Shown piece by piece: positions 8,329 through 16,563 of a DNA stretch of 54,408 nt. This DNA is from Acidimicrobiales bacterium (GTDB taxonomy: Bacteria; Actinomycetota; Acidimicrobiia; Acidimicrobiales; SHLQ01): positions 1-54,408 of the forward strand of contig JAHDEJ010000015.1 in assembly GCA_020628865.1 (NCBI GenBank), given 5' to 3'. The notes below the pieces were generated by a model. It made no database searches. It was not told the DNA's origin and worked only from the letters and a program-made list of their open reading frames with translations. The position numbers were made by a program, and so were the translations under genes. The stretch's first letter is position 1, and the number at the start of each line of letters is the position of its first letter.

Positions 8329-8994
8329 TCAGCGCTTGCGCCAGCAGGTCCAGGCGTTGAGTCCGCTGCTGTGCTCGTCCTCGACGACGGCGGCCATGTA
8401 GCCGTTGAGCAGCGGATCACGGATCCAGTCTTCGAACACGAGCCCGGTGAGCTCCTCGAAACGGTTCTTCCAGGTCGGACGGTTGATCTGCGAACGGCCC
8501 CAGTCGTCGGTCGGGCCGACGGCGGCGTCGGGGTCGATCTCGCCACCCGACTCGCAGGGAAGGATCACGTTCTCGAATGCGGAGAGGTTCTGACCACCAC
8601 CGATGCGGTAGCCCACACGCCAGCGTTCGAGCGCAGCCTCCCGGGTCGCCGTGGCGAATCCTTCGGACTGCTGGAACTTGACGATCGTCTCGCGCTGGCT
8701 GTCCACCCGGTCCTCGCTCTGCAGCGTGGCCTGTCGGGCGATGGCGACCTGCTCCTGAAGAACCGAGATCTGGAGCGCCTGTTCGGCGATGATCGCCTCC
8801 AGCTCGGCAACGGTGGGATCGCTCTGCAAGGATGGCGCAGCGGCCTCCGTGGATTCGGTGACGTCGGCAACCACCACCTCCGCCGTCTGTGCGTCGGAGC
8901 GAGCGGCTCCGAAGATGATGAGTCCGGCGAGCGTCAGCAGAATCACGGAGAACGCTGGCGGACGCGACGAAGATGCCTCTGTGGCGGTATTCAT
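8329..8994 (-). CDS. Exported coiled-coil protein with lysozyme/transglycosylase-like C-terminal domain
   Basis: 221 residues from the ATG at 8992-8994; a GTG at 9001-9003 would add three. A hydrophobic segment (residues about 15-32) ending GAARSDAQ looks like a signal peptide or anchor. A predicted coiled coil follows (VAELEAIIAEQALQISVLQE, about residues 62-110). The C-terminal 80 residues contain LPCESGG, then WGRSQINRPTWKNRF and a closing WTCW. These resemble the E-S-x-x and G-x-x-Q-I-N landmarks of the lysozyme fold, with the Glu of CESGG as candidate acid. Cell-wall cleavage outside the membrane is inferred. It appears to be a single-gene unit. Confidence 0.65.
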   Translation of the reverse strand: MNTATEASSSRPPAFSVILLTLAGLIIFGAARSDAQTAEVVVADVTESTEAAAPSLQSDPTVAELEAIIAEQALQISVLQEQVAIARQATLQSEDRVDSQRETIVKFQQSEGFATATREAALERWRVGYRIGGGQNLSAFENVILPCESGGEIDPDAAVGPTDDWGRSQINRPTWKNRFEELTGLVFEDWIRDPLLNGYMAAVVEDEHSSGLNAWTCWRKR

Positions 8995-9117
8995 ATTTGG
9001 CACACGGTAGGGGTCGGACGCCGACTTCCTCAGCTGAAAGCACGGTGACCTACGCCACTTGGCCCGTTTTCCATCGCGGCCGTCAGGGCAAAAAAGACCG
9101 GGAATTCAGGCCATTTC

Positions 9118-9879
9118 TCACATTGAGGCGTTGAGTCTCAGCCCATCTCGTGAATTTGCGCTCCAGTCTGCGACAAATCGGTACCTGTCGCCGCGGATCG
9201 TTGTCGTTCGCCACTCGATGACTTCGTCGCCATGCTGGCCGAGCCGCTCGAGGAAGAAGGCGGCGTCGTTGCGTTTGAGGCCGAGCCGTTCCCGGTCGGC
9301 GAAGCTCGGCAGGACCGGCTTCAGCCGTTCCCAGCCCTGGTTCGGCCGCAACCCGCAGGCCCGCTCGAGCTCGTCGTACAGCGCCGTGCGTGAGAAGTCG
9401 GCCTGCAACACGGGTTCGGCGATCGAACGGGGAAGCCAGGCTCGGTCCACGGCCAGCGGCGCGTCACCGGCGTTACGAAGACGCTCGAGGTAGACGAGCT
9501 CGGCATCTTCGGCGAGACCCAGGTGGCTGGCGGCTTCGGCGTTGGTGACGACACCAAGTTCGAGCACCTCGCTGGTCTGGGTCACGCCGGACGCCTCGAT
9601 CGAACGGAAGAGGCTGTAGAGACCGCCGAGGGGTTGTTCGAACTCCGCCTTGTTGACGACGGTTCCACGGCCACGTTCCCGTCGGAGCACGCCGGTCTTG
9701 TTCAGATGACGGATGGCCTCGCGGACCGTGTGCCGGCTCACGTCGTATCGCTTCACCAGTTGGGCATCAGTCGGAAATCCGTCGTCGAACTCGCCCGCTT
9801 CGAGGCGGGCACGGAGCTCGGCTTCGAGCTGGGCCCAGAGCGGGAGCGGGCTGTTTCGGTCGAGTCGTGTTGTCGTCAC
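9118..9879 (-). CDS. GntR/HutC-family transcriptional regulator
   Basis: 253 residues from a GTG at 9877-9879. An N-terminal GntR winged helix (LWAQLEAELRARLEAGEFDD then PTDAQLVKRYDVSRHTVREA) is followed by a UTRA effector-binding domain (about residues 85-245), typical of the HutC subfamily. TAGCAT (9887-9892, minus strand) lies seven bases before the GTG, favouring this leaderless start over the ATG at 9886-9888. It diverges from the epimerase gene at 9959 across about 80 bases and may regulate the surface-glycan genes. The ligand cannot be told from sequence. Confidence 0.88.
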   Translation of the reverse strand: MTTTRLDRNSPLPLWAQLEAELRARLEAGEFDDGFPTDAQLVKRYDVSRHTVREAIRHLNKTGVLRRERGRGTVVNKAEFEQPLGGLYSLFRSIEASGVTQTSEVLELGVVTNAEAASHLGLAEDAELVYLERLRNAGDAPLAVDRAWLPRSIAEPVLQADFSRTALYDELERACGLRPNQGWERLKPVLPSFADRERLGLKRNDAAFFLERLGQHGDEVIEWRTTTIRGDRYRFVADWSANSRDGLRLNASM

Positions 9880-9946
9880 GCAAGCCATGCTAGCGACACC
9901 ACACCAATCCACTCATTTGTATGGCAATGGTGTCCGGTCCGGCTGC

Positions 9947-9952
9947 TACGGT
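9947..9952 (+). promoter_or_regulatory. -10 element of a leaderless epimerase transcript
   Basis: TACGGT, six bases, then GTG at 9959. No ribosome-binding sequence is present. Confidence 0.45.
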
Positions 9953-9958
9953 GCCAGC

Positions 9959-10843
9959 GTGCGCATGTTCCAGATGGCTGGTCCCGAGGGGCGGCGGACG
10001 ATCGTCGTGATCGGTGAAGGTCTGCTCGGCGGAGCCGTCTCGGACCGCCTCCGTCGAGGCAATCCGCTCGTGGAATCACACCGACCGACGAACTGGGCCG
10101 AACCGCCCGCATCGCTCGGCTCCGATCTGGCTCTGCTCCTCGACGGCCTCGAACCGTCCGGTTCGGCGGAGGTGATCTGGACGGCGGGCGAGGCCGGCAT
10201 GCAGCTCCCCGACTTCGACCACGCAGCCCATCGCACCCAGTTCGCCGCGCAGCTGGAGGCGGTCGAAGCCGCTGCCGGTTCGCATGCCCCGACCGTTCGG
10301 TTCCACCTGGCGAGCTCTGCAGGTGCGCTCGGGCCGCCGACACCGTGGCCGCGGGCACCAACGCAGACGTCCCCGTACGCCGAGCGAAAGCGGATCGAGG
10401 AAGAGACCCTGCTCGGGCTCGGCGGCGAGCATCGGGTGTACCGCATTGCCTCCGCCTACGGGGCGCCCACGGCATCGGGGCGGGCCGGCGTGATCGGGCT
10501 GCTCATTCGCAATGCGCTGCTCGGGCGGGAGACCGAGCTGTTCGCCCGACCGTCGACGCTGCGCAACTACGTGCACCATCACGATGTCGCCGAAGCCATG
10601 CTCCGTTCGCTCGATGTCGCAACGGACGCTCGGCTGCTGCTGGCCGCAGACCGTTCCCACACGATGAGCGAGGTGCTTGCCGAGGTCGGCCGTGTCGTCC
10701 GTCGAGCCGTTCCGGTGATCCACCGCCCTCCGGCCAACGACCACGACATGGTGTTCGACCCGGACGCAACCTCGCCACTCCTGCCGCAGCGGTCGCTGGC
10801 CGCCGGCGTTCGCTCCACCTACGACGCCCTCCTCTCCCGCTGA
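9959..10843 (+). CDS. NAD-dependent epimerase/dehydratase (extended SDR)
   Basis: 294 residues. The N-terminal nucleotide-binding turn IVVIGEGLLGGAVSDRL (near residue 15) and the YAERK catalytic Tyr-x3-Lys place it in the extended short-chain dehydrogenase/reductase family. HLASSAGALG supplies the usual Ser. RNYVHHHDVAEAML matches the conserved HxxDxA region of sugar-nucleotide epimerases. It probably remodels a nucleotide sugar for the glycosyltransferase downstream. The GTG at 9959 is preferred because of the -10 box six bases upstream; the ATG at 9965 is an alternative. The C-terminal half is short and divergent, so the substrate cannot be named. Confidence 0.8.
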   Translation: MRMFQMAGPEGRRTIVVIGEGLLGGAVSDRLRRGNPLVESHRPTNWAEPPASLGSDLALLLDGLEPSGSAEVIWTAGEAGMQLPDFDHAAHRTQFAAQLEAVEAAAGSHAPTVRFHLASSAGALGPPTPWPRAPTQTSPYAERKRIEEETLLGLGGEHRVYRIASAYGAPTASGRAGVIGLLIRNALLGRETELFARPSTLRNYVHHHDVAEAMLRSLDVATDARLLLAADRSHTMSEVLAEVGRVVRRAVPVIHRPPANDHDMVFDPDATSPLLPQRSLAAGVRSTYDALLSR

Positions 10844-10873
10844 ACCCACCGCAGCCCGACCCGAGCCGGGTGC

Positions 10874-10879
10874 TAGCGT
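10874..10879 (+). promoter_or_regulatory. -10 element of a leaderless glycosyltransferase transcript
   Basis: TAGCGT, six bases, then GTG at 10886, repeating the TANNNT-N6-RTG layout used elsewhere in the window. Confidence 0.45.
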
Positions 10880-10885
10880 TTCCGG

Positions 10886-11887
10886 GTGCTTCAGCTGTCC
10901 GTGATCGTGCCCGTCTACATGGGCGCCGACTACCTCGATGACCTGTGCGCAGCGCTCGCTGCCTTCGGTGAGGACCTGGAGCGAGATGGCGTACCGCTTC
11001 GCCTGCAGGAAGCCATCTTCGTGGACGACGAGTCCCGCGATGACTCGGCGACCGTTCTGGCCGGGCTGGCCGAACGTCACGACTTCGTGCAGGTCATCAC
11101 GCTCTCACGCAACTTCGGTCAGCACGGGGCGACGATCGCCGGCATCCTGCATTCCGCCGGCGATTGGGTCGTGTCGATGGACGAGGACCTCCAGCATCCG
11201 CCCGATCTCATCCCCACGCTTCTGGCCGCAGCCGTCGCCGAGCAACTCGACGTCGTGTACGGGTCCCCGTCGGGCCGGGCCCACTCTGCGTTCCGCGACT
11301 TCGCATCCCGAACAGCGAAGCGGCTCGTGGCCGCAGTGTCCGGGGCCGATCAACTCAATCTGGCGTCGAGCTTCCGGGTGATTCGGGGACCGATCGCCCG
11401 AGCCGCCGCAGCAACCGCGTCGCACGAGACCTACCTCGACGCTGCGCTGTCCTGGTACACGACGAGGGCCCATCGCATCGAGCTCGATCTGGTCGACGAG
11501 CGGGTGCAGTCCGGGCAGGCCAGCGGGTATTCGCTTCGGCGTCTGATCTCGCACGCCCGGCGAGCGCTGACCGCGGGCGACATGAAGTTCCTTCGCCTGA
11601 TCGGCGGCGTCGGGATCCTCGGTGTCATCGCTGCCGCGGTGCTCGGAGGAAGATTGGCGCTGCTGTGGGCGACGGGCAATCTGGACCGCGCAACCGCCGG
11701 CTGGCCATCGACCTTCGCCGCGCTGCTCTTCTTCGGTGGAGTGATCGCCGTGCAGTTGGTGGTGCTGACCGAGTATGCGATCTCGTCGGCCCTCCATCTG
11801 CGGGGCAAACCGGCGTACTTCACCGTCGACCGAAGCACCGATTCGCAGCTGGCCGACTGGTACGCATCGAACCCGCCGGCAGGATGA
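10886..11887 (+). CDS. Glycosyltransferase family 2, membrane-anchored (DPM/GtrB-like)
   Basis: 333 residues. LSVIVPVYMGADYL opens a GT-A fold, VDDESRDDS supplies the nucleotide-binding acidic residues, and MDEDLQHPPDLIP is the DxD-like metal site of dolichyl/undecaprenyl-phosphate sugar transferases. Two hydrophobic spans (about residues 235-257 and 275-298) anchor the C-terminus, as in GtrB/ArnC-type enzymes. It likely moves a sugar onto a lipid carrier at the inner face of the membrane. Its stop overlaps the start of the next gene by four bases (ATGA at 11884-11887), so the three genes from here are translationally coupled. Confidence 0.9.
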   Translation: MLQLSVIVPVYMGADYLDDLCAALAAFGEDLERDGVPLRLQEAIFVDDESRDDSATVLAGLAERHDFVQVITLSRNFGQHGATIAGILHSAGDWVVSMDEDLQHPPDLIPTLLAAAVAEQLDVVYGSPSGRAHSAFRDFASRTAKRLVAAVSGADQLNLASSFRVIRGPIARAAAATASHETYLDAALSWYTTRAHRIELDLVDERVQSGQASGYSLRRLISHARRALTAGDMKFLRLIGGVGILGVIAAAVLGGRLALLWATGNLDRATAGWPSTFAALLFFGGVIAVQLVVLTEYAISSALHLRGKPAYFTVDRSTDSQLADWYASNPPAG

Positions 11888-13002
11888 GCTCGGAACGAGA
11901 CTCCCGGTCATCGGTTGGCGTGCTTGCCACGGCGCTGAACTTCCCGCTCGTCTTCATCGGCATTCTCGCCATCACGACCCAGACAGACGGCGATCAAGAG
12001 ATCGCCTTGCTGAACCTCTGGGCGCTTTGGGGCTTCCTGCAGGCGCTTCTCGGACAGGTTGGCCTCGCCACAGCGGTTCTTGATCGACTCCGCTGGAACG
12101 TGCCCTCCGTCCTTGCCCGTGCGGGGTTGCTGGCGCTGACGGCCGGGCTGCTCGTGGGTCCGTTCCGAAGCCGGCTGTTTCCCGGGCAGGAACGGTGGAC
12201 GGCCGCGGTGATGGTGACCGCCGGAGCCGTCTTCCTCATCGGTCGCCTTCGCGGCGGCCGCTCGCTCGCCGGCGACGCCGTCTCGACCGTGGTCATCACC
12301 GCAGTGGAAAACCTCGTGCGCACCACGCTGCTCCTGCTGATCCTTGCGGCGGACCGCGACCCGGTTGCCGACGTGGCCATCGTCGGGCCATTCCTTCTTT
12401 CCATCATCCTGCTGCATCGCCGCGGACGTGAGGGAGATCTCGGCCCCGCAGAATCGTCGAGCCCGGCCCGGATCTGGAGCGGCGTGCTCGCCGGCCTCCC
12501 TGCGGTGGCCGCCTACGCCGTCGTGCCGGGTTTGACGCTGCTCGGAACGGTCGACGACCTCGATGCGTACTCCATCGCGACATCGCTGCTCCGGGGCCCG
12601 CTGCTCGTGGCCACCTTTGCGTCTGCGTGGATCGTTCAGGGTCTCCTGGGTGGCGATGCGCCGTCGTGGCGCTTCGGGCTGCTGCTGCCGGTCCTTCTGG
12701 TGACTCAGCTCCTGGTCGAGGCACTCGACTTCGGGTTGATCCCCGGGCTCGTGGTCCATGGTTTCGTGAGCGGAACGGCGCTGTTCCTGAGTTACATGCT
12801 GACGCTTGGCGCGCTCACCGACATCGACCAGCTCGGCCGCCGGGGCGTGGCGGCAACACTCGTCGCCGTGGTTGTCTTCGTCGTCCTTCTGCGCTCTTCC
12901 TCCAACGACCTCATCCACCCCTTCCTCTCCCTCACCGCCGTCGCCACTGCGATCGGCGGGTTCGCCATGTTCGGAATGCGACAGGCAACGGTCACCACAT
13001 GA
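11884..13002 (+). CDS. Multispan membrane protein, candidate polysaccharide flippase-like
   Basis: 372 residues that are almost entirely hydrophobic, with about ten predicted spans and no soluble domain. The pattern (short loops, a cytoplasmic arginine-rich loop HRRGREGDLGP mid-protein) resembles MATE/Wzx-like exporters of lipid-linked sugars, but no diagnostic motif is visible. Coupling to a GT2 upstream and a sulfotransferase downstream through ATGA overlaps on both sides argues for a role in making or exporting a surface glycan. Function is inferred from context only. Confidence 0.7.
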   Translation: MSSERDSRSSVGVLATALNFPLVFIGILAITTQTDGDQEIALLNLWALWGFLQALLGQVGLATAVLDRLRWNVPSVLARAGLLALTAGLLVGPFRSRLFPGQERWTAAVMVTAGAVFLIGRLRGGRSLAGDAVSTVVITAVENLVRTTLLLLILAADRDPVADVAIVGPFLLSIILLHRRGREGDLGPAESSSPARIWSGVLAGLPAVAAYAVVPGLTLLGTVDDLDAYSIATSLLRGPLLVATFASAWIVQGLLGGDAPSWRFGLLLPVLLVTQLLVEALDFGLIPGLVVHGFVSGTALFLSYMLTLGALTDIDQLGRRGVAATLVAVVVFVVLLRSSSNDLIHPFLSLTAVATAIGGFAMFGMRQATVTT

Positions 13003-13733
13003 TCGTCGTCACCGGCATGCATCGATCGGGTACGTCGTTGGCGGCGCTCGTGCTTCGGGAGCTCGGTGCCGACTTCGGGCCCACCGAACGGCTCTACGAC
13101 GCCGACCGCTGGAACGCAAACGGCTACCTCGAACGGGTCGATGCCGTCGATCTCAACAGCCGGATGATCACCGGCCACGCCCGCACGACGAGCCGAGTTG
13201 CCGCCGTGCGATCACAGCTCGGCTACCTCCAGATGCCGTCAGCTGATCGTGTTGCCGCGCGGGCGCAACCGCTGGAAGACGAACGGCGGGCCCTGGCCGG
13301 TTCGCTCGACGGGCTGTTCGTCAAGGATCCACGCTTCTGCATCACCCTCCCCCAGTGGACGGAACGACAGGCGGGCCTCGTCGTCGCGCTCCGTCATCCT
13401 TCCGCTTCGGTGGCGTCGCTCCGAAAGCGAAATCGCCTGCCCGAGCCGCTCGGACATCGGTTCTGGCGGTGGCACATGGAGCAGGTCCTACCGTTCCTCG
13501 GACCCGAGACCCTCGTCATCCGCCAGGATCGACTCACCGGCCCCGACCACGGGGACGAGGTGGAGCGCATCCGCGATTGGATGACGGAGGTCGCCGGAAC
13601 GACCACGACGGCGATGGCGACCAACGTGATCGACACCTCACTCGTGCATCACGCGCCGTCGACCGAGGGCGTTCCGCAGCGCTCGCTCGAGCTTTGGGAT
13701 CAGCTCCTCGCCGCGCCATCGTGGCGCAGCTGA
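12999..13733 (+). CDS. Sulfotransferase-family protein (PAPS-dependent, P-loop)
   Basis: 244 residues from the ATG at 12999, which overlaps the upstream stop (ATGA). VVTGMHRSGTS at residues 3-13 is the 5'-phosphosulfate-binding loop of sulfotransferases. FVKDPRFCITLP (about residues 107-118) and VVALRHPSASVASL (about 127-140) match the 3'-phosphate-binding R/S region. It is expected to transfer sulfate from PAPS to a carbohydrate or other hydroxyl acceptor. As the last gene of the coupled set it suggests a sulfated surface glycan, a feature common in marine bacteria. The acceptor is unknown. Confidence 0.82.
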   Translation: MIVVTGMHRSGTSLAALVLRELGADFGPTERLYDADRWNANGYLERVDAVDLNSRMITGHARTTSRVAAVRSQLGYLQMPSADRVAARAQPLEDERRALAGSLDGLFVKDPRFCITLPQWTERQAGLVVALRHPSASVASLRKRNRLPEPLGHRFWRWHMEQVLPFLGPETLVIRQDRLTGPDHGDEVERIRDWMTEVAGTTTTAMATNVIDTSLVHHAPSTEGVPQRSLELWDQLLAAPSWRS

Positions 13734-13865
13734 GTCCCCGCTGACGGGATCGGCCGGCGCCGACCGTCGGCATGCGAAACTGATTTCTGCGGGCGGAGTG
13801 CCGATTGGACCCCAGACGGCGGCGGCACACTCCCGTGTCTCCTCCGGCGGACCTCAGGAGGAACC

Positions 13866-16043
13866 ATGGCGAAGTCCCGCCCCCACGTGCGTACCCGATG
13901 GCTCACCGTTGTTGTGCTGGCGCTTGCCGCAACGTTGCTGCAGATCGCTCCAGCCGGAGCTCAGGGCCCCGGTGGTCATTGCACGCTCACGCCACTCGGC
14001 GACGGCTCCGCTTCGCTCGAATGGAACGTTGACGGCGGTTCGAACCGCGAGACGAGCATCCGGGTGGACGACCGTTGGTTGTTCACCGCCGCGGTCGGCG
14101 AGACCACCGCGACCATCGACGACTGGAACCCGGGCTCCCAGTATTCGATACGTCAGTGGAAGCAGGAGACGCGGTTCGACTTCGCCTGCGGCACACCCGC
14201 TCCCCTGCCCACCCCTCAAGGCTGGTGCACCCACGCTCCCGCTGAGAACGGGCTGGTGCAGCTCGACTGGCACGTCGAGGGTGGCGACAACCGCGAGTCC
14301 AACATTCGGGTGAACGGCGACTGGGTTCGCACGTTGGCTCCGGGGGTTGCCTCGACGACCGTCGATGCGACCGCCGGCGACACGATCGTCGTCCGGCAAT
14401 GGAAGCAGGCCAACCTGTTCGAGTATCCGTGTGTCGCCGGCGAGCAGGCCGAAGATGCAACCGACACGGGTGAAGAAGCTGAAGAACACGACGGCGACGA
14501 CGAGGCCGCCGAAGGGACAGAAGACGCTGGCGATGCGATCGGCGAGCCCGTCGACCTGCCGCCAGAATGCGAGTTCCTGTTCCTGCCCGCGGCTACCGAC
14601 GTCGCCACGAACAACATCTCCACGCTCGGCCTGGTCGATGTCCTCGACCGCTTCGGCGCTGACGTCGGCCTCTTCGGCACGCCCGACGGGTTCGTCTTCG
14701 GCGAGTGGGACTACCAGAGTGCCGTCGTCTCCGCGATCGCCACCAGTTGGTACCAGACGATGACCTTCCCCGACGTGGCGCTTCCCGACTTCGACGAAGA
14801 GATCCCGATCGAGTGCTTCGGCCCGATCCCTGAGGAGGAACTCGCCCAGCAGCAGGCATATGTCGACGCAGTGGTCGCGGCGTTCACCGAAGCCGGAATC
14901 GCTCACGAAGTGGTCACCGACGGGCCGTTCACCTTCGTCGAATTCGATTTCGACGACCCGGAAGCCGCAGCGATCGAGTTCGCGATCGCCGAGGAGATCT
15001 TCGGCCCGTTCGACGAGATCCCCGAGGAGGAGCTCGAGTTTCAGCGGGCGTTCAACGACGCACTCGCTGAAGCCTTCACCAACGCCGGCGTCGAGTTCGA
15101 ACGCGTCACCCTGCCCGACGGCTGGGAGATCATCGAGTACGACTTCGAGGACGAGAACGCGCTTCAGATCGAACAGGAGGTCGCGGAGGAGTTCTTCGGC
15201 CCGTTCGGCGGCGACTTCGACCCGAATCTGTGCTTCGTGCCCGAGTTCGAGTCCGGCTTCTTCCCACCATTCGAGCCTCGTGAGCTCTCCGACGCGGAGC
15301 TTGCGGTCATCGAGGAGCTGAACACGGCCATCGCCGGGGCACTCGATGCCATCGGAGCCGACTACACCGTGTTCACCGATGGTGCGTTCCCGCAGATCAG
15401 CTGGGACTTCCTCGACCGAACGGCGAACGCCGCAGCCGACGAGGCCTATCGGGCTGTGGTGGGCGATGCGCTACTCGATGACGACTTCATCCCAGCCGAC
15501 GTGCTCGAGCAGATCCAGATCGAGAACGACGCGTTGGCGGTCGCCTTCGACAACGCCGGCGTTCCCTACATGGTCGTGACCGACGAGTTCGGCTTCACCA
15601 CGATCGAGTACGACTTCACCGACGAGGAGGCTCAGGCGATCGCCGCGGCCGTTCTCGAGGAGCTCTACGGCCCGTTCGAGGGAATCCCCGAGGCGGAACT
15701 CGAACGGATGGCCGCGGAGGTCGCTGCGCTGTCCGAGGCCTTCGACGCCGCCGGCATCGCGTACGTGTTGATCGAGGACCCGTTCGGCGGCCAGTACATC
15801 GAGTTCGACTACGAGGACGCGGAAGCCTTCGAGATCTATGACCAGGTACAGATGGATCTCTACTACGCCCCATGCGACGAGATCCCCGGCTTCGTCGAGC
15901 GCGTGACCACGCTCGAGCAGCTCGCCGCAGAGCTCGAGGCCGCTGGCGTCCAAACGACCCTGATCGTCGAGGGCCCGTACGTGGACCTGACGTTCGATCT
16001 GGACGACCCGGCGGCCGTCGCCGTGGTCTCCCGATACCTCTGA
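13866..16043 (+). CDS. Secreted acidic protein with a novel seven-fold repeat
   Basis: 725 residues after a strong CAGGAGG ribosome site. Residues 1-33 are a signal peptide. Two 65-residue beta-type repeats follow (GHCTLTPLGDGSASLEWNVD and GWCTHAPAENGLVQLDWHVE, each ending in RQWKQ and a Cys). A very acidic linker (about residues 197-230) comes next. The rest is seven tandem copies of a roughly 65-residue unit: a helix with A-F-x-x-A-G, a short strand (VVTDG-like), then F-x-E-[FY]-D-[FY]-x-D and an alanine-rich helix closing in GPF-x-x-IP. Clear copies start at 14832, 15024, 15291, 15495, 15690 and 15888; a worn first copy lies near 14592-14760. No known family was recognised. Calcium binding or an extracellular matrix role is speculation. 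Confidence 0.8.
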   Translation: MAKSRPHVRTRWLTVVVLALAATLLQIAPAGAQGPGGHCTLTPLGDGSASLEWNVDGGSNRETSIRVDDRWLFTAAVGETTATIDDWNPGSQYSIRQWKQETRFDFACGTPAPLPTPQGWCTHAPAENGLVQLDWHVEGGDNRESNIRVNGDWVRTLAPGVASTTVDATAGDTIVVRQWKQANLFEYPCVAGEQAEDATDTGEEAEEHDGDDEAAEGTEDAGDAIGEPVDLPPECEFLFLPAATDVATNNISTLGLVDVLDRFGADVGLFGTPDGFVFGEWDYQSAVVSAIATSWYQTMTFPDVALPDFDEEIPIECFGPIPEEELAQQQAYVDAVVAAFTEAGIAHEVVTDGPFTFVEFDFDDPEAAAIEFAIAEEIFGPFDEIPEEELEFQRAFNDALAEAFTNAGVEFERVTLPDGWEIIEYDFEDENALQIEQEVAEEFFGPFGGDFDPNLCFVPEFESGFFPPFEPRELSDAELAVIEELNTAIAGALDAIGADYTVFTDGAFPQISWDFLDRTANAAADEAYRAVVGDALLDDDFIPADVLEQIQIENDALAVAFDNAGVPYMVVTDEFGFTTIEYDFTDEEAQAIAAAVLEELYGPFEGIPEAELERMAAEVAALSEAFDAAGIAYVLIEDPFGGQYIEFDYEDAEAFEIYDQVQMDLYYAPCDEIPGFVERVTTLEQLAAELEAAGVQTTLIVEGPYVDLTFDLDDPAAVAVVSRYL

Positions 16044-16051
16044 GATGACGG

Positions 16052-16073
16052 CCCGGGCGCAGCGGCGCCCGGG
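16052..16073. terminator. Bidirectional hairpin between convergent genes
   Basis: CCCGGGCGC-agcg-GCGCCCGGG, a perfect 9-bp GC-rich stem in the 30-bp gap between the repeat protein and the AhpD-like selenoprotein; it could stop both transcripts. Confidence 0.6.
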
Positions 16074-16553
16074 TCAGTCTCCCGGCAGGTTGATCAGCTG
16101 CTTTGCCGCATTGCCGACACGGTTGTTCAGGTTCGCCTGACCGGCGACCAGCACCAGTTCGGCCAGCTCCGGGTCGGTGAAGTGTGCACGAGCTCCATCG
16201 ATCAGGTCGCCGTCGAGGTCGTGCGTCGGCCCGCACATCGCATCGGTGATCGCCAACGCCATGCGGGTGCGTTCATCGAACTGGTCGGGCCAACGGTCGG
16301 GGTGATCGAGCGCGTCGATCTCCTTGTCGGTGACCCCTCGTCGCCTCGCCGAGGCAACATGTGCTTCCAGTCAAGTGGGGCACTGGTTGACGATCGACGT
16401 GCGCAGGAAGACGAGCTCCTTGAGCGTGATCGGAATCGCACTGTTCTCTTCCCAGAGGGCGCTGCCGAACGAGCCGTAGGCCGCGCGGGTTCCCTCGACC
16501 ATCGTGAGCGTCTTGCCGAGCGGTTCGCGCGCCGGCTTGGGACGGATGTTCAT
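16074..16553 (-). CDS. AhpD/carboxymuconolactone-decarboxylase-fold selenoprotein (CxxU)
   Basis: 159 residues if the in-frame TGA at 16371-16373 is read as selenocysteine 61. The frame is the same on both sides. The first half (from ATG 16551-16553, MNIRPKPAREPLGKTL) ends LRTSIVNQCPT; after the TGA it continues LEAHVASARRRGVTDKEID and runs on to NNRVGNAAKQLINLPGD. The join recreates the CMD/AhpD signature C-x2-C-x3-H as C58-P-T-U61-x3-H65. That motif is the redox centre of AhpD-type proteins, and Cys/Sec exchange is known in this family. A bacterial SECIS-like hairpin follows the TGA (16340-16358). It starts ten bases after the CoxL-like gene, so the two form an operon. A peroxidase or disulfide reductase role is inferred. 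Confidence 0.85.
16340..16358 (-). promoter_or_regulatory. bSECIS hairpin for the AhpD-like selenoprotein
   Basis: On the mRNA, GTTGCCTC-GGC-GAGGCGAC forms an 8-bp stem with one G-U pair. The apical loop begins with G and lies 20 bases after the UGA, inside the 16-37 base spacing described for bacterial SECIS elements. Confidence 0.75.
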
Positions 16554-16563
16554 CGGTGACTCC

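Noticed and set aside
16074-16553. Nonsense-mutated CMD protein
   Set aside because: The TGA occupies the conserved redox cysteine position and both halves are otherwise intact, with a SECIS-type hairpin at 20 bases.
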